This document shows, piece by piece, positions 50,091 to 62,648 of a stretch of DNA of 64,000 nucleotides. The position numbers and the translations under genes are program-made. Below the pieces are notes generated by a model. That model was given only the letters and a program-made list of their open reading frames with translations, was not told where the DNA came from and ran no database searches. This stretch comes from Pseudomonas sp. 2FG (GTDB lineage: Bacteria; Pseudomonadota; Gammaproteobacteria; Pseudomonadales; Pseudomonadaceae), in assembly GCF_005502935.1 (NCBI RefSeq), contig NZ_SCMP01000008.1:62001-126000 (forward strand), written 5' to 3'. Position 1 is the stretch's first letter, and every line of letters starts with the position of its first letter.

Positions 50091-50307
50091 CGATTGCCTC
50101 CCCCTTCAAGGCAAACCTCGCACGATGACCGGCGGCGGTTGTTGTTATTAGGCCGTACGGCGGCGTCACAGTTAAAACCGCGACATTCTCCAGCAAGGCG
50201 GAAGCTCGCGCAATTTCTGAGGCCAACCGGCTGTCGTCTGCCTGTAGGATAGTGAACCCGCTAGACTGGCCGGCAGCCGACAGCAAAGTTCATACCGAGC
50301 AAAGTTC

Positions 50308-50757
50308 ATGCCTTATTGGTTAATGAAGTCCGAGCCCGAAGAGTTATCCATCCACGCCCTGCAACGCCTCGGCTGCGCACGCTGGGACGGCGTGCGCAAC
50401 TATCAGGCGCGCAACTTTCTGCGCAACATGGCCGCCGGCGACCTGTTCTTCTTTTATCACTCGAGCTGCCCTGAGCCGGGCATCGCCGGAATCGGCCGGA
50501 TTATCGCCGCGGCTTACCCCGATCCGACCGCGCTCGACCCGCACAGCCCTTACTACGACGCCAAAGCCAGTGCCGAGAAAAACCCCTGGAGCGCCCTCGA
50601 CGTGGAGTTCGTCGAAGCCTTCCCGCGAGTGCTCTCACTGGCGCGACTGAAGACCGCGGCAACGCTGGCCGGACTACCCTTGGTACAGAAAGGCAGCCGC
50701 CTCTCGGTGATGCCCGTCAGTGCGAGCGAATGGGCGGCAGTCTGCGCCCTGCGTTGA
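50308..50757 (+). CDS. EVE-domain protein
   Basis: A 149-residue single EVE domain (PUA-like fold, related to YTH readers). It opens with YWLMKSEPEELSI, has WDGVRNYQARNFLRNM and GDLFFFYHSS, and ends with the QKGSRLSVMPV strand. EVE proteins are thought to bind modified bases in RNA or DNA. It is a stand-alone gene, downstream of the divergent small membrane protein and 116 bp before the quinone oxidoreductase. Confidence 0.92.
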   Translation: MPYWLMKSEPEELSIHALQRLGCARWDGVRNYQARNFLRNMAAGDLFFFYHSSCPEPGIAGIGRIIAAAYPDPTALDPHSPYYDAKASAEKNPWSALDVEFVEAFPRVLSLARLKTAATLAGLPLVQKGSRLSVMPVSASEWAAVCALR

Positions 50758-50873
50758 ACAACGCGGGCCCAAGCCCGACGCTTATACGCCCCTATCAAGC
50801 CCGACCATGCTCGTTGACCGGCCGACCCGTGCACCTACACTGCTTGGCCATAACTCTGCGAGGAATGCCCCCG

Positions 50874-51851
50874 ATGAAAGCCGTGTTGTGCAAAGCCTTC
50901 GGCCCAGCCGAAACGCTGGTGCTGGAAGAAGTCGCCAGCCCCGAAGCGAAGAAAAACGAGATCCTCCTCGACGTACATGCCGCCGGAGTCAACTTCCCGG
51001 ACACCCTGATCATCGAGGGCAAATACCAGTTCAAGCCGCCGTTCCCGTTCTCCCCTGGTGGCGAAGCAGCGGGCATAGTCGCGGCGGTCGGCGAGAAGGT
51101 CAGCCACCTCAAGCCGGGCGATCGAGTGATGGCGCTGACCGGCTGGGGCAGCTTTGCCGAGCAGGTCGCCGTACCCGGCTACAACGTCATGCCGATCCCG
51201 GCCAGCATGGACTTCACCAGCGCCGCCGCCTTCGGCATGACCTACGGCACCTCGATGCACGCCCTCAAGCAACGCGCCAACCTGCAAGCGGGCGAAACCC
51301 TGTTGGTGCTCGGCGCCTCCGGCGGCGTCGGCCTGGCCGCGGTGGAAATCGGCAAGGCCATGGGCGCCAAAGTCATCGCCGCCGCCAGCAGCGCGGAGAA
51401 ACTGGCGGTCGCCAAGGCCGCCGGCGCCGATGAGCTGATCAACTACAGCGAAGTCAGCCTGAAAGACAAGGTCAAGGAGCTGACCGGCGGCCAGGGCGCC
51501 GACGTCATCTACGACCCGGTCGGCGGTGACCTGTTCGACCAGGCCATTCGCTCCATCGCCTGGAACGGCCGCCTGCTGGTGGTCGGTTTCGCCAGCGGGC
51601 GCATCCCGGAATTGCCGGTCAATCTGGCGCTGCTCAAAGGCGCAGCGGTGGTCGGCGTATTCTGGGGCGCCTTCGCTCAGCGTCAGCCGCAGGACAATGC
51701 CGCCAACTTCCAGCAGTTGTTCCACTGGCACGCGGAAGGCAAGCTCAAACCACTGGTCTCGCAGACCTTCCCGCTGACCCGGGCCGCCGACGCGATCAAC
51801 GCCCTCGGCCAGCGCAAGGCGGTGGGCAAAGTGGTGGTGCAGGTGCGTTAA
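50874..51851 (+). CDS. NADPH:quinone oxidoreductase family (zinc-less MDR)
   Basis: A 325-residue medium-chain dehydrogenase/reductase. The N-terminal GroES-like part (MKAVLCKAFGPAETLVLEE, AAGVNFPDTLII) lacks the zinc cysteines, and the Rossmann motif LVLGASGGVGLAAVEIGKAMGA lies near residue 145. This fits the quinone oxidoreductase/enoyl reductase-like branch, reducing quinones or activated alkenes with NADPH. ATG 50874 follows AGGA; an ATG three codons earlier is also in frame. Substrate unknown. Confidence 0.92.
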   Translation: MKAVLCKAFGPAETLVLEEVASPEAKKNEILLDVHAAGVNFPDTLIIEGKYQFKPPFPFSPGGEAAGIVAAVGEKVSHLKPGDRVMALTGWGSFAEQVAVPGYNVMPIPASMDFTSAAAFGMTYGTSMHALKQRANLQAGETLLVLGASGGVGLAAVEIGKAMGAKVIAAASSAEKLAVAKAAGADELINYSEVSLKDKVKELTGGQGADVIYDPVGGDLFDQAIRSIAWNGRLLVVGFASGRIPELPVNLALLKGAAVVGVFWGAFAQRQPQDNAANFQQLFHWHAEGKLKPLVSQTFPLTRAADAINALGQRKAVGKVVVQVR

Positions 51852-51868
51852 GCGTCACCCACGCCAAC

Positions 51869-51896
51869 GCAAAGGCCGCCCGCGGGCGGCCTTTGC
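51869..51896. terminator. Perfect 28-bp palindrome between convergent genes
   Basis: GCAAAGGCCGCCCG and its exact reverse complement lie back to back. The palindrome is just past the quinone oxidoreductase stop and just past the 3' end of the convergent reductase gene, so it can end transcription in both directions, although T runs are only three bases. Confidence 0.75.
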
Positions 51897-51910
51897 GTGT
51901 CCGGATTCGC

Positions 51911-52879
51911 TCAATCGCGCGGCGCGTAAGCGAACACATCCGCACGCATCTGGCGGGCATCCATCCCAGCCGCCACCAGGGCATCCAGCGTCGCGTAGAC
52001 CATCGCCGGCGAGCCACTGGCATAGACGTACAGCGGCGTGAGATCGCTGAAGTCTTCGCGCACGGCCTCATGCAAAAGACCGCAACGCCCCTCCCAAGCG
52101 CAGACGTCACTGACGACTTGATGCAGGTATAGATTGGGCTGCAGTTGCCAGTCGGCCCAGTGCGGCAACTGGTAGAAATCCTCGGGCCGCCGCGCGCCCC
52201 AATACAGATGCACCGGATGCTTGAAACCCGCCGCGCGGCAATGCTCGATCAAACTGTGCATCTGCGCCATGCCGGTACCGGCGGCGATCAGGATCAGCGG
52301 CCCGTCCGGCAACTGCGCCAGGTGCGCATCGCCGAACGGTAGCTGCACCTGAACCATGGGGTTGCGGCGCAGTTGTTCGAGCAGGGTCAAGGCGCTCGCC
52401 TCGCGCCCGAGAATATGCAGCTCCAGATCGCGACCCTGGGAAGGCGCCGAGGCCAGGGAGAACGCCGCTTGCTCGCCATCCTCGCGCTGCAGTAGCAGGT
52501 ACTGCCCGGCGTGATAGCGCGGCGGCTTACCGGCCGGCGCGCGCAGGCGCACGCGCCAGACATCGCCGCCCAGCTCCACGCACTCGCTGACCTGACAGCT
52601 GAGCGTGCGCAGCGGCAACTCACCCGGCGCCAGCACCCCATCCCAATGCAGCACACAGTCCTCCAGCGGCTCGGCCAGGCAGGTGAACAGCTCGCCGCGG
52701 TCACGTGCATCGCCGTTCTGGCGCACGCGGCCCTCGACCAACAGCGCCGCGCAGATATGGCAGTTGCCATTGCGGCAGCTCTGCGGGCAGTCGTAACCGA
52801 GCCGGCGCGCGGCATCCAGAATGCGCTCACCGGGGAACATTTCGAGCACGGCACCTGAGGGTTGCAGGGTGACTTTCAT
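51911..52879 (-). CDS. 2Fe-2S flavin reductase, overlapping ubiD
   Basis: This 322-residue protein has a plant-type ferredoxin domain (1–90) with cysteines in CRNGNCHIC and FTCLAEP, then an FAD domain (about 100–195) and an NAD-binding domain with LILIAAGTGMAQMHSLI. It resembles CDP-6-deoxy-glucoseen reductases and the UbiB/Fre-like reductases next to ubiD. At the FAD site the usual RxYS is AAFS, so the flavin-contacting Arg is absent. Its ATG overlaps the ubiD stop (TGATG), suggesting it supplies electrons or flavin to UbiD/UbiX chemistry. Confidence 0.88.
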   Translation of the reverse strand: MKVTLQPSGAVLEMFPGERILDAARRLGYDCPQSCRNGNCHICAALLVEGRVRQNGDARDRGELFTCLAEPLEDCVLHWDGVLAPGELPLRTLSCQVSECVELGGDVWRVRLRAPAGKPPRYHAGQYLLLQREDGEQAAFSLASAPSQGRDLELHILGREASALTLLEQLRRNPMVQVQLPFGDAHLAQLPDGPLILIAAGTGMAQMHSLIEHCRAAGFKHPVHLYWGARRPEDFYQLPHWADWQLQPNLYLHQVVSDVCAWEGRCGLLHEAVREDFSDLTPLYVYASGSPAMVYATLDALVAAGMDARQMRADVFAYAPRD

Positions 52880-54345
52880 CAATCTATTCCAAGGTCCTTC
52901 CACAGCTCATCGACCCGACGCTTGACGGCCTCGTCCTGGACAATCACCCGACCCCATTCCCGCGTGGTCTCGCCCGGCCACTTGTGGGTGGCGTCCAGGC
53001 CCATCTTCGAGCCGAGGCCGGAGACGGGCGAGGCGAAGTCCAGGTAGTCGATCGGTGTGTTGTCGATCAATACCGTGTCGCGCGAAGGGTCCATGCGTGT
53101 GGTGATGGCCCAGATCACGTCGTTCCAGTCGCGGGCATTCACATCGTCGTCGGTGACGATAACGAACTTGGTGTACATGAACTGGCGCAGAAACGACCAG
53201 ACCCCGAGCATGACGCGCTTGGCGTGGCCCGGGTACTGTTTCTTCATGGTCACCACCGCCATGCGGTAGGAACAGCCTTCCGGCGGCAGGTAGAAATCGG
53301 TGATCTCCGGGAACTGCTTCTGCAGGATCGGCACGAACACCTCATTCAGCGCCACCCCGAGAATCGCCGGCTCATCCGGCGGACGCCCGGTATAGGTGCT
53401 GTGGTAGATCGGCTTCTGCCGGTGGGTGATGCGCTCGACGGTGAACACCGGGAAGCGGTCGACCTCGTTGTAGTAGCCGGTGTGGTCGCCGTAGGGCCCT
53501 TCATCGGCCATCTCGCCGGGATGGATCACCCCTTCGAGGACGATCTCGGCACTGGCCGGCACCTGCAACTCGCTGCCCCGGCACTTGATCAGCTCGGTGC
53601 GGTTACCGCGCAGCAGGCCGGCGAAGGCGTACTCGGAGAGGCTGTCCGGCACCGGGGTGACCGCGCCGAGAATGGTCGCCGGGTCGGCACCCAGGGCCAC
53701 GGCGACCGGAAACGGCTGCCCCGGATGCTTGTCGCACCATTCCTTGAAGTCCAGCGCGCCGCCACGATGACTGAGCCAACGCATGATCACCTTATTGCGG
53801 CCGATCACCTGCTGGCGATAGATGCCGAGGTTCTGTCGCTCCTTGTTCGGCCCCTTGGTAATGGTCAGGCCCCAGGTAATCAGCGGGCCGACGTCACCGG
53901 GCCAGCAAGTCTGCACCGGCAGTGTGCCGAGGTCGACCTCCTCACCCTCTTCGATCACTTCCTGACAGGGCGCGTCCTTGAGCACCTTGGGCGCCATGGC
54001 GATGATCTTCTTGAAGATCGGCAGCTTCGACCAGGCATCCTTCAAACCCTTGGGCGGCTCAGGCTCTTTCAGAAAGGCCAGCAGCTTACCGATCTCACGC
54101 AGTTCGCTGACCGCCTCGGCCCCCATGCCCAGCGCCACGCGCTGCGGTGTGCCGAACAGGTTGCCGAGCACCGGCATGTCGAAGCCGGTCGGGTTCTCGA
54201 ACAGCAGGGCCGGCCCCCCGCGCCGCAGGGTGCGGTCGCAGATTTCGGTCATTTCCAGGACGGGCGAAACCTTGGTGCTGATACGCTTCAGCTCGCCGCG
54301 CTGTTCCAGGCCACGGATAAAGTCGCGCAGGTCGCGATACTGCAT
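52879..54345 (-). CDS. ubiD: UbiD, 4-hydroxy-3-polyprenylbenzoate decarboxylase
   Basis: UbiD decarboxylates the ubiquinone ring precursor using prenylated FMN made by UbiX. The 488 residues match the E. coli-type enzyme: [22 protein letters not shown] at the start, [11 protein letters not shown] (DHTG near 290, metal and prFMN region), and [16 protein letters not shown]. Its TGA overlaps the start of the reductase gene by one base. It is divergent from nothing and follows rho's terminator region on the same strand. Confidence 0.96.
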   Translation of the reverse strand: MQYRDLRDFIRGLEQRGELKRISTKVSPVLEMTEICDRTLRRGGPALLFENPTGFDMPVLGNLFGTPQRVALGMGAEAVSELREIGKLLAFLKEPEPPKGLKDAWSKLPIFKKIIAMAPKVLKDAPCQEVIEEGEEVDLGTLPVQTCWPGDVGPLITWGLTITKGPNKERQNLGIYRQQVIGRNKVIMRWLSHRGGALDFKEWCDKHPGQPFPVAVALGADPATILGAVTPVPDSLSEYAFAGLLRGNRTELIKCRGSELQVPASAEIVLEGVIHPGEMADEGPYGDHTGYYNEVDRFPVFTVERITHRQKPIYHSTYTGRPPDEPAILGVALNEVFVPILQKQFPEITDFYLPPEGCSYRMAVVTMKKQYPGHAKRVMLGVWSFLRQFMYTKFVIVTDDDVNARDWNDVIWAITTRMDPSRDTVLIDNTPIDYLDFASPVSGLGSKMGLDATHKWPGETTREWGRVIVQDEAVKRRVDELWKDLGID

Positions 54346-54446
54346 GCTTGAGCCTCATAGCGGCGTGCGAGTCGGGCGCAAAGTTTAGCGCCGAACCCGG
54401 TCACTCAGAAGGGCGGATCTGCTCGTAGAATAGATACGCAGGTAGC

Positions 54447-54470
54447 AAAAAGCCGGGTTGCCCCGGCTTT
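54447..54470 (-). terminator. Rho-independent terminator after rho
   Basis: On the minus strand AAAGCCGGGG, a CAA loop, then CCCGGCTTTTT forms a stable GC stem with a T run, 18–41 bp past the rho stop codon. Confidence 0.88.
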
Positions 54471-54487
54471 CGCAAGACTTCCAGCGC

Positions 54488-55747
<1,260 letters not shown>

Positions 55748-55951
55748 ATAGGAATGACGTAGTCGTGAAGGAGGGGAATAAGCGTTTAGCTTAAGAGGCC
55801 GCGCCGCGGAGAAGGCGACAGGATCGCCTGCTGGTTTATCGAAAGTATTCGAGCAGGAGTGCGTCGGCGACGGCTTGCAGAGAGCAACGGAGGAACCGTT
55901 GCGAGGCCGAATGTACCACCGGCTTAACGGAGCGTCTAGTCTCGCACCATG

Positions 55952-55981
55952 AAAAAGCCCCGCGGTGTGCGGGGCTTTTTA
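55952..55981 (-). terminator. Terminator after trxA
   Basis: On the minus strand AAAAAGCCCCGC, a four-base loop, then GCGGGGCTTTTT forms an eight-pair stem with an A run before it and T run after it, 28 bp past the trxA stop. It separates trxA from rho. Confidence 0.92.
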
Positions 55982-56009
55982 ACCAAGGCTCAAATTCTCT
56001 GACAGCAGC

Positions 56010-56336
56010 TTAGATATTGCTGTCGAGGAAGGCGGCCAGTTGCGATTTGGACAGGGCACCAACCTTGGTGGCCTCGACGTTGCCGTTCTTGAACAGCATC
56101 AGGGTCGGGATGCCACGCACGCCGTACTTCGGCGGGGTGTCTTGGTTTTCGTCGATATTCAGCTTGCAGACCTTCAATTTGCCTTGGTAGGTCTGGGCGA
56201 TTTCGTCCAGTACCGGGGCAATCATTTTGCACGGGCCGCACCACTCAGCCCAGTAATCGACCAACACCGGGCCATCAGCCTGGAGCACGTCCTGGTCAAA
56301 GCTGGCGTCGCTGACGTGGGTGATGAATTCGCTCAT
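56010..56336 (-). CDS. trxA: Thioredoxin
   Basis: This 108-residue thioredoxin reduces protein disulfides using electrons from thioredoxin reductase. The redox pair is in [10 protein letters not shown] (Cys 33 and 36); the cis-Pro is in [15 protein letters not shown] precedes the ATG. It lies upstream of rho on the same strand with its own terminator, an order conserved in Pseudomonas. Confidence 0.98.
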   Translation of the reverse strand: MSEFITHVSDASFDQDVLQADGPVLVDYWAEWCGPCKMIAPVLDEIAQTYQGKLKVCKLNIDENQDTPPKYGVRGIPTLMLFKNGNVEATKVGALSKSQLAAFLDSNI

Positions 56337-56739
56337 GGAAACTCTCCGTGGTCGGAAGCATAAAAGTGGCCGCCATCATAGCCCGGCTTTGCAGTGACCG
56401 AAAGCCGCGGCCGATTGAGCTTTGCTATAACGCGCCAGGCAAAAGCTGATCGATCGATGGTTGCGAGGCAATTTAGCGGCTGGCGCCACTCGCGCCTCGA
56501 ACCCATCAATACGCCGGTCACACAACGCCTGGCATAAGTTAAAGCCTGGATAAGAATGCTCGCCAGCAGCCGCTTCAGCAAGCCACTCACACCCGGCAAT
56601 AGTCGTATAACGAAATAGCCAATCACCCGGCTTCAGAGCACCAGTCATCGTCAACCGGCTGCCGCGTACTATGCTCCGCGTTGGCGTGGCCGCCCTATCG
56701 TGGCAGGATGACGCGCTCAAGCATCGAGACTCTTAGACC
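56337..56739. other. Intergenic region between divergent trxA and ppx
   Basis: These 403 bp should carry the trxA promoter at the left and the ppx promoter at the right. A minus-strand frame (56376–56720, TTG start) with no ribosome-binding site and no recognisable motif is most likely not a gene. I see no repeat or RNA gene. Confidence 0.5.
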
Positions 56740-58242
56740 ATGCCGCTAACGCCTGCCAAGCATTTCTCCATGATCGCCGCCATCGACCTCGGCTCGAACA
56801 GCTTCCATATCGTTCTAGCCAGAGTCGATCACGGTGAAATCCGCATTCTTGAGCGGCTCGGTGAAAAGGTTCAGTTGGCTGCCGGGATCGATGAGCAGCG
56901 CCAGCTCAGCGAAGAGTCGATGCAGCGCGGCCTCGATTGCCTGCGGCGCTTTGCCCAACTGATTAACGGCTTGCCGCAGGGCGCCGTGCGGGTCGTCGGC
57001 ACCAACGCCCTGCGCGAGGCGCGCAACCGCACGGCGTTTATCCGCCGTGCGGAAGAAATCCTCGGCCACCCGGTGGAGGTCATCTCCGGCCGCGAAGAGG
57101 CCCGCCTGATTTACCTGGGCGTCTCGCACACCCTCGCCGACACCCCTGGCAAACGCCTGGTGGCGGATATCGGCGGCGGCAGTACCGAGTTCATCATCGG
57201 CCAGCGCTTCGAACCACTGCTGCGGGAAAGCCTGCAGATGGGCTGCGTGAGTTACACCCAACGCTATTTCCGCGACGGCAAGATCACCCCGGCGCGCTAT
57301 GCCCAGGCCTATACCGCCGCGCGCCTGGAGCTAATGGGGATCGAGCACGGCCTGCGCCGCCTCAGCTGGCAGGAATCGGTGGGCGCCTCGGGCACCATCC
57401 GCGCCGTCGGCCTGGTGATCAAGGCCGGCGGCCATGGCAGCGGCGAAGTGAATGCCGAGGGCCTCGCCTGGCTGAAGCGCAAGGTGCTCAAGCTCGGCGA
57501 GGTGGACAAGCTGGAGATGGATGGCATCAAACCCGATCGCCGGGCCATCTTCCCGGCCGGCCTGGCGATTCTCGAGGCCATCTTCGATGCCCTGGATCTG
57601 CAGCGCATGCACCACTCCGAAGGCGCGCTGCGCGAAGGCGTGTTGTATGACCTGCTCGGCCGCCATCACCACGAGGACGTCCGTGAGCGCACCCTCAGCG
57701 CGCTGATGGAGCGCTACCACGCCGATCTGGAACAGGCTTTGCGGGTCGAAGCCAAAGCGCTGCAAGCGCTGGAGGACGTGGCCGCGGCCTGGGAGCTGGA
57801 CGACGACTGGCACCGTGAGCTGCTGAGCTGGGCGAGCAAGGTGCATGAGATCGGTCTGGACATCGCCCACTATCAATACCACAAGCACGGCGCCTACCTG
57901 ATCGAACACTCGGACCTGGCCGGCTTCTCCCGTGAAGATCAGCTAATGCTGGCGCTGCTGGTGCGCGGCCACCGGCGCAACATCCCCAAGGACAGATTCG
58001 CCGAGTTCGGCGATGAAGGCGTCAAACTGATGCGCTTATGCGTACTGCTGCGCTTCGCCATCCTCTTCCACCACATCCGCGGCACTCAAGAAATGCCGCA
58101 GGTGCAGTTACAGGCCGGGGAGCAAAGCCTGGATGTGCTGTTCCCCGAAGGCTGGCTGGCCGCCAACCCGCTGACTCAGGCCGACTTCGAGCAGGAGGCC
58201 GAATGGCTGAAGCGCATCGGCCTCAGCCTTAGCGTACGCTGA
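56740..58242 (+). CDS. ppx: Exopolyphosphatase
   Basis: Ppx removes terminal phosphates from polyphosphate and may hydrolyse pppGpp. The 500 residues carry the ASKHA motifs [12 protein letters not shown] (about 10–21) and [11 protein letters not shown] (about 145), then the helical C-terminal HD-like domain (from about 315, with [15 protein letters not shown]). It is convergent with ppk; the two stop codons overlap inside AGCGTACGCT, so both proteins end in LSVR. That places opposing polyphosphate activities end to end, each with antisense transcription into the other. Confidence 0.96.
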   Translation: MPLTPAKHFSMIAAIDLGSNSFHIVLARVDHGEIRILERLGEKVQLAAGIDEQRQLSEESMQRGLDCLRRFAQLINGLPQGAVRVVGTNALREARNRTAFIRRAEEILGHPVEVISGREEARLIYLGVSHTLADTPGKRLVADIGGGSTEFIIGQRFEPLLRESLQMGCVSYTQRYFRDGKITPARYAQAYTAARLELMGIEHGLRRLSWQESVGASGTIRAVGLVIKAGGHGSGEVNAEGLAWLKRKVLKLGEVDKLEMDGIKPDRRAIFPAGLAILEAIFDALDLQRMHHSEGALREGVLYDLLGRHHHEDVRERTLSALMERYHADLEQALRVEAKALQALEDVAAAWELDDDWHRELLSWASKVHEIGLDIAHYQYHKHGAYLIEHSDLAGFSREDQLMLALLVRGHRRNIPKDRFAEFGDEGVKLMRLCVLLRFAILFHHIRGTQEMPQVQLQAGEQSLDVLFPEGWLAANPLTQADFEQEAEWLKRIGLSLSVR

Positions 58243-60466
58243 GCGGCAGGTTAGTCAGCCGCTCCAGCAGCCCCGCCTGCGCATTGCGCGGGTTCTGATT
58301 GCCGGTTGGGCTCACCCGCAGGTAGCGCCCGTCGGGCTGCAGCACCCAGCTCTGGGTGTTGTCGCTGAGGTAGGACTCCAGCTCCTTCTTCACCCGCAGG
58401 ATCAGCTTCCTACCTTCCACCGGGAAACAGGTCTCGACCCGCTTATCCAGGTTGCGTTCCATCCAGTCGGCACTGGAGAGGTAAATCCTCTCGTCGCCGT
58501 CATTGAGGAAGTAGAAGACCCGCGTGTGCTCGAGGAAGCGCCCGATGATCGAGCGCACATGAATGTTGTGCGACACCCCCGCAATGCCCGGACGCAGGCA
58601 GCACATGCCGCGCACCACCAAGTCGATCCGCACCCCGGACTGGCTGGCCTTGTACAGCGCGCGGATGACCTTCGGGTCGGTCAAGGAGTTGAACTTGGCC
58701 ATGATGTGCGCGGACTTGCCCTCGCCGGCCAACTGCGTTTCCCGCGCGATCATGTCGAGCAAGGCCTTCTTCAGGGTGAAGGGCGCGTGCAGCAGCTTCT
58801 TCATCCGCAGCGTCTTGCCCATGCCGATCAACTGGCTGAACAGCTTGGAGACATCCTCGCAGAGCGCATCATCCGAGGTGATCAGGCTGTAGTCGGTGTA
58901 CAGGCGGGCGTTACCGGCGTGATAGTTGCCGGTGCCGAGGTGGGCGTAACGGACGATCTCGCCGCTCTCGCGCCGCAGGATCAGCATCATCTTGGCGTGG
59001 GTCTTGAAGCCGACCACCCCGTAGATCACCACCGCCCCCGCCGCTTGCAGACGGCTGGCCAGCTGTAGGTTGGACTCTTCGTCGAAGCGCGCCCGCAACT
59101 CGATCACCGCGGTGACTTCCTTGCCGTTGCGCGCCGCGTCCACCAGCGCGTCGACTATCTCGGAGTTGGCGCCGCTGCGATACAGCGTCTGTTTGACCGC
59201 CAGCACCTGCGGGTCTTTCGCCGCCTGGCGGAGCAAGTCGACCACCGGGGTGAAGGACTCGAAGGGGTGCAGCAAGAGGATGTCCTGCTTGCTGACCACG
59301 TTGAACAGGTTGTCGCTGTTTTGCAGCAGCTTGGGGATCGCCGGGGTAAACGGCGTGTATTGCAGCTCCGGGTGACTAGCCAAACCGGTGATGCTGAACA
59401 ACCGCGTCAGGTTGACCGGACCGTTGACCCGATACAACTCGCTCTCGCTCAGGGTGAACTGTTTGAGCAGGTAATCGGACAGGTGCTTCGGACAGGTGTC
59501 GGCCACTTCCAAGCGCACCGCATCCCCATAGCGGCGCGAGAACAGCTCGCCGCGTAGGGCGCGCGCCAGGTCTTCGACATCCTCGGTATCCACCGACAGG
59601 TCGGCGTTGCGGGTCAGACGGAACTGGTAGCAACCCTTGACCTTCATGCCCTGGAACAGATCGTCGGCATGGGCGTGGATCATCGAGGACAAGAACACGT
59701 GGTTATCGCCGGCCCCGCCGACCTCTTCGGGCACCTTGATCACCCGCGGCAGCAGGCGTGGCGCTGGGATGATCGCCAGACCGGAGTCGCGTCCGAAGGC
59801 ATCCACGCCTTCCAGCTCGACGATAAAGTTCAGGCTCTTGTTCACTAACAAAGGGAACGGATGCGTCGGGTCGAGGCCGATCGGCGTGATGATCGGCGCG
59901 ATCTCATCGCGGAAATAGCGCCGCACCCAAGCCTTGATTTTGGCCGTCCAGTGCCGGCGGCGGATGAAGGTGATGTGGTGCTTGGCCAGCTCGGGAAACA
60001 GCACGTCATTCAGAATGGCGTACTGGCGACCCACCTGCTCATGCACCAGCTCGCTGATCCGCGCCAGCACCTGGTGCGGCTGCAGGCCGTCGGCACCGGC
60101 CTGCTCACGGGCGAAGGTGATTTGTTTCTTCAGGCCGGCGACGCGAATCTCGAAGAACTCATCCAGGTTGCTGGAGAAGATCAGCAGAAACTTCAACCGC
60201 TCCAACAACGGATAGGACTCATCCAGCGCCTGTTCCAGCACGCGGATATTGAATTTCAGCTGCGACAGCTCGCGGTGGATGTAGAGGCTGCTGTCATCCA
60301 GGCTCGGCACGCTGATCGGTGCTGGCGCTGGGATCGGCTCCGGCAGCGCCTCCACCGGCGGCGGGACTAGCGGCAGCGATTCCACTACCGCAGGCTCCTC
60401 TACGACCGGCGCCACTACAGGCAGCGCTTCAAGCAATTCAGTACTGCTGAGTCCTTGGGTATTCAT
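58229..60466 (-). CDS. ppk1: Polyphosphate kinase 1
   Basis: PPK1 polymerises the gamma-phosphate of ATP into polyphosphate and forms autophosphorylated histidine intermediates. The 745 residues have an unusual Pro/Val/Glu-rich N terminus (1–55), then [14 protein letters not shown], the PLD-like core with [14 protein letters not shown] and [18 protein letters not shown], and [15 protein letters not shown] near 690. ATG 60466 follows AGGGAAGA. The N-terminal 55 residues are a low-complexity addition relative to E. coli. hemB ends 18 bp upstream. Confidence 0.96.
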   Translation of the reverse strand: MNTQGLSSTELLEALPVVAPVVEEPAVVESLPLVPPPVEALPEPIPAPAPISVPSLDDSSLYIHRELSQLKFNIRVLEQALDESYPLLERLKFLLIFSSNLDEFFEIRVAGLKKQITFAREQAGADGLQPHQVLARISELVHEQVGRQYAILNDVLFPELAKHHITFIRRRHWTAKIKAWVRRYFRDEIAPIITPIGLDPTHPFPLLVNKSLNFIVELEGVDAFGRDSGLAIIPAPRLLPRVIKVPEEVGGAGDNHVFLSSMIHAHADDLFQGMKVKGCYQFRLTRNADLSVDTEDVEDLARALRGELFSRRYGDAVRLEVADTCPKHLSDYLLKQFTLSESELYRVNGPVNLTRLFSITGLASHPELQYTPFTPAIPKLLQNSDNLFNVVSKQDILLLHPFESFTPVVDLLRQAAKDPQVLAVKQTLYRSGANSEIVDALVDAARNGKEVTAVIELRARFDEESNLQLASRLQAAGAVVIYGVVGFKTHAKMMLILRRESGEIVRYAHLGTGNYHAGNARLYTDYSLITSDDALCEDVSKLFSQLIGMGKTLRMKKLLHAPFTLKKALLDMIARETQLAGEGKSAHIMAKFNSLTDPKVIRALYKASQSGVRIDLVVRGMCCLRPGIAGVSHNIHVRSIIGRFLEHTRVFYFLNDGDERIYLSSADWMERNLDKRVETCFPVEGRKLILRVKKELESYLSDNTQSWVLQPDGRYLRVSPTGNQNPRNAQAGLLERLTNLPLSVR

Positions 60467-60484
60467 CGCGTCTTCCCTGGGGGC

Positions 60485-61669
<1,185 letters not shown>

Positions 61670-61705
61670 TTAGGCTGCGCGTTCATTTCGCCGTGCACAC
61701 TGACG

Positions 61706-62260
61706 ATGCTCCAACAATTCCTCCAGGATTTCGGCTACTTCGCCCTGTTCCTCGGCACCTTTTTCGAAGGCGAAACCATCCTGGTTCTGGCCGGCTTTCT
61801 CGCATTCCGCGGTTATATGGACATCAACGCGGTGGTCGCCACGGCCTTTTTCGGTAGCTATGCCGGTGACCAGCTCTGGTACTACCTCGGCCGTAAACAC
61901 GGGCGCAAACTGCTCGCCCGCAAGCCGCGCTTGCAACTGATGGGGGTCAAGGCGCTGAGCTACGTTCAGCGCCATCCGGATATCTGGGTGCTGAGCTTTC
62001 GCTTCGTCTACGGCCTGCGCACCGTGATGCCGGTAGCCATCGGCCTGTCCGGCTACCCGCCATTGCGCTATCTGCTGCTGAACGGCATCGGTGCGGCGGT
62101 CTGGGCTGCCGCGCTGGGCTACGCGGCCTTCCACTTCGGCGCGGTGCTGGAGGGGATGCTCGGGAATATCAAACGTTACGAACTGTGGGTGCTCGGCGGC
62201 TTGCTCCTGCTCGGCGCTATCCTCTGGCTGCGCCGGCGCTTGAAGACACCGAAGCTCTGA
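61706..62260 (+). CDS. DedA-family membrane protein
   Basis: A 184-residue DedA/SNARE-associated family protein with about five membrane helices. The key family segments are GTFFEGETILVLAGFLA (conserved Glu), GDQLWYYLGRKHG and FRFVYGLRTVMPVAIGL (conserved Arg), which form the reentrant-loop site. DedA proteins help with lipid-carrier flipping and proton-motive-force-linked tolerance. The start lacks a strong ribosome-binding site. Confidence 0.92.
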   Translation: MLQQFLQDFGYFALFLGTFFEGETILVLAGFLAFRGYMDINAVVATAFFGSYAGDQLWYYLGRKHGRKLLARKPRLQLMGVKALSYVQRHPDIWVLSFRFVYGLRTVMPVAIGLSGYPPLRYLLLNGIGAAVWAAALGYAAFHFGAVLEGMLGNIKRYELWVLGGLLLLGAILWLRRRLKTPKL

Positions 62261-62648
62261 GCAGGCCGGGTTGCCGGCCCCGCGCCAGCGCTCGGCGAGC
62301 AGTTCCAGCGCGATAGGCAGGAAGAAAAAGGCCACGGCGCAAAGGACGTAATTCATGGCCCACCCATATCGTTATGCCTGGCCGAAGGCTAGGATTGTTG
62401 CAGAGGATCCTAGCCCATGCCCCGTATTCCTCTGCGGGCGTAGCGTGACAACTTGAGCGGCATTTGACGACAGCCTGCGCAAAGCCCTTCGCCAGGGTGC
62501 AGGTGCTGCCATACGGCAACGCTAATCAGCTATTTGCCCCAAGCAGCGGTCTAACTATTTACCCATCTCGGCTAGCCAGGGATCCCCGACCAGGAACTTT
62601 CTGCGTGAGGTTCTTGGCCGCCAGCCCATCCAGTGACGAGGCGTCGCC
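62261..62648. other. 388-bp region with a possible small minus-strand gene
   Basis: A minus-strand ATG at 62356, preceded by GGGTGGGCC, opens MNYVLCAVAFFFLPIALELL, a convincing small membrane-helix start. However, the frame then runs antisense through dedA to 61670 without a stop, so either a short protein has lost its stop or it is by chance. Nothing else is recognised in the rest. Confidence 0.4.

Noticed and set aside
50080..50286. 68-codon minus-strand frame before the EVE gene
   Set aside because: It overlaps the start and ribosome-binding site of the convincing 43-residue gene and has no coding character.
56376..56720. 114-codon minus-strand frame between trxA and ppx
   Set aside because: It has a TTG start, no ribosome-binding site, no recognisable motif, and overlaps the expected promoter region.
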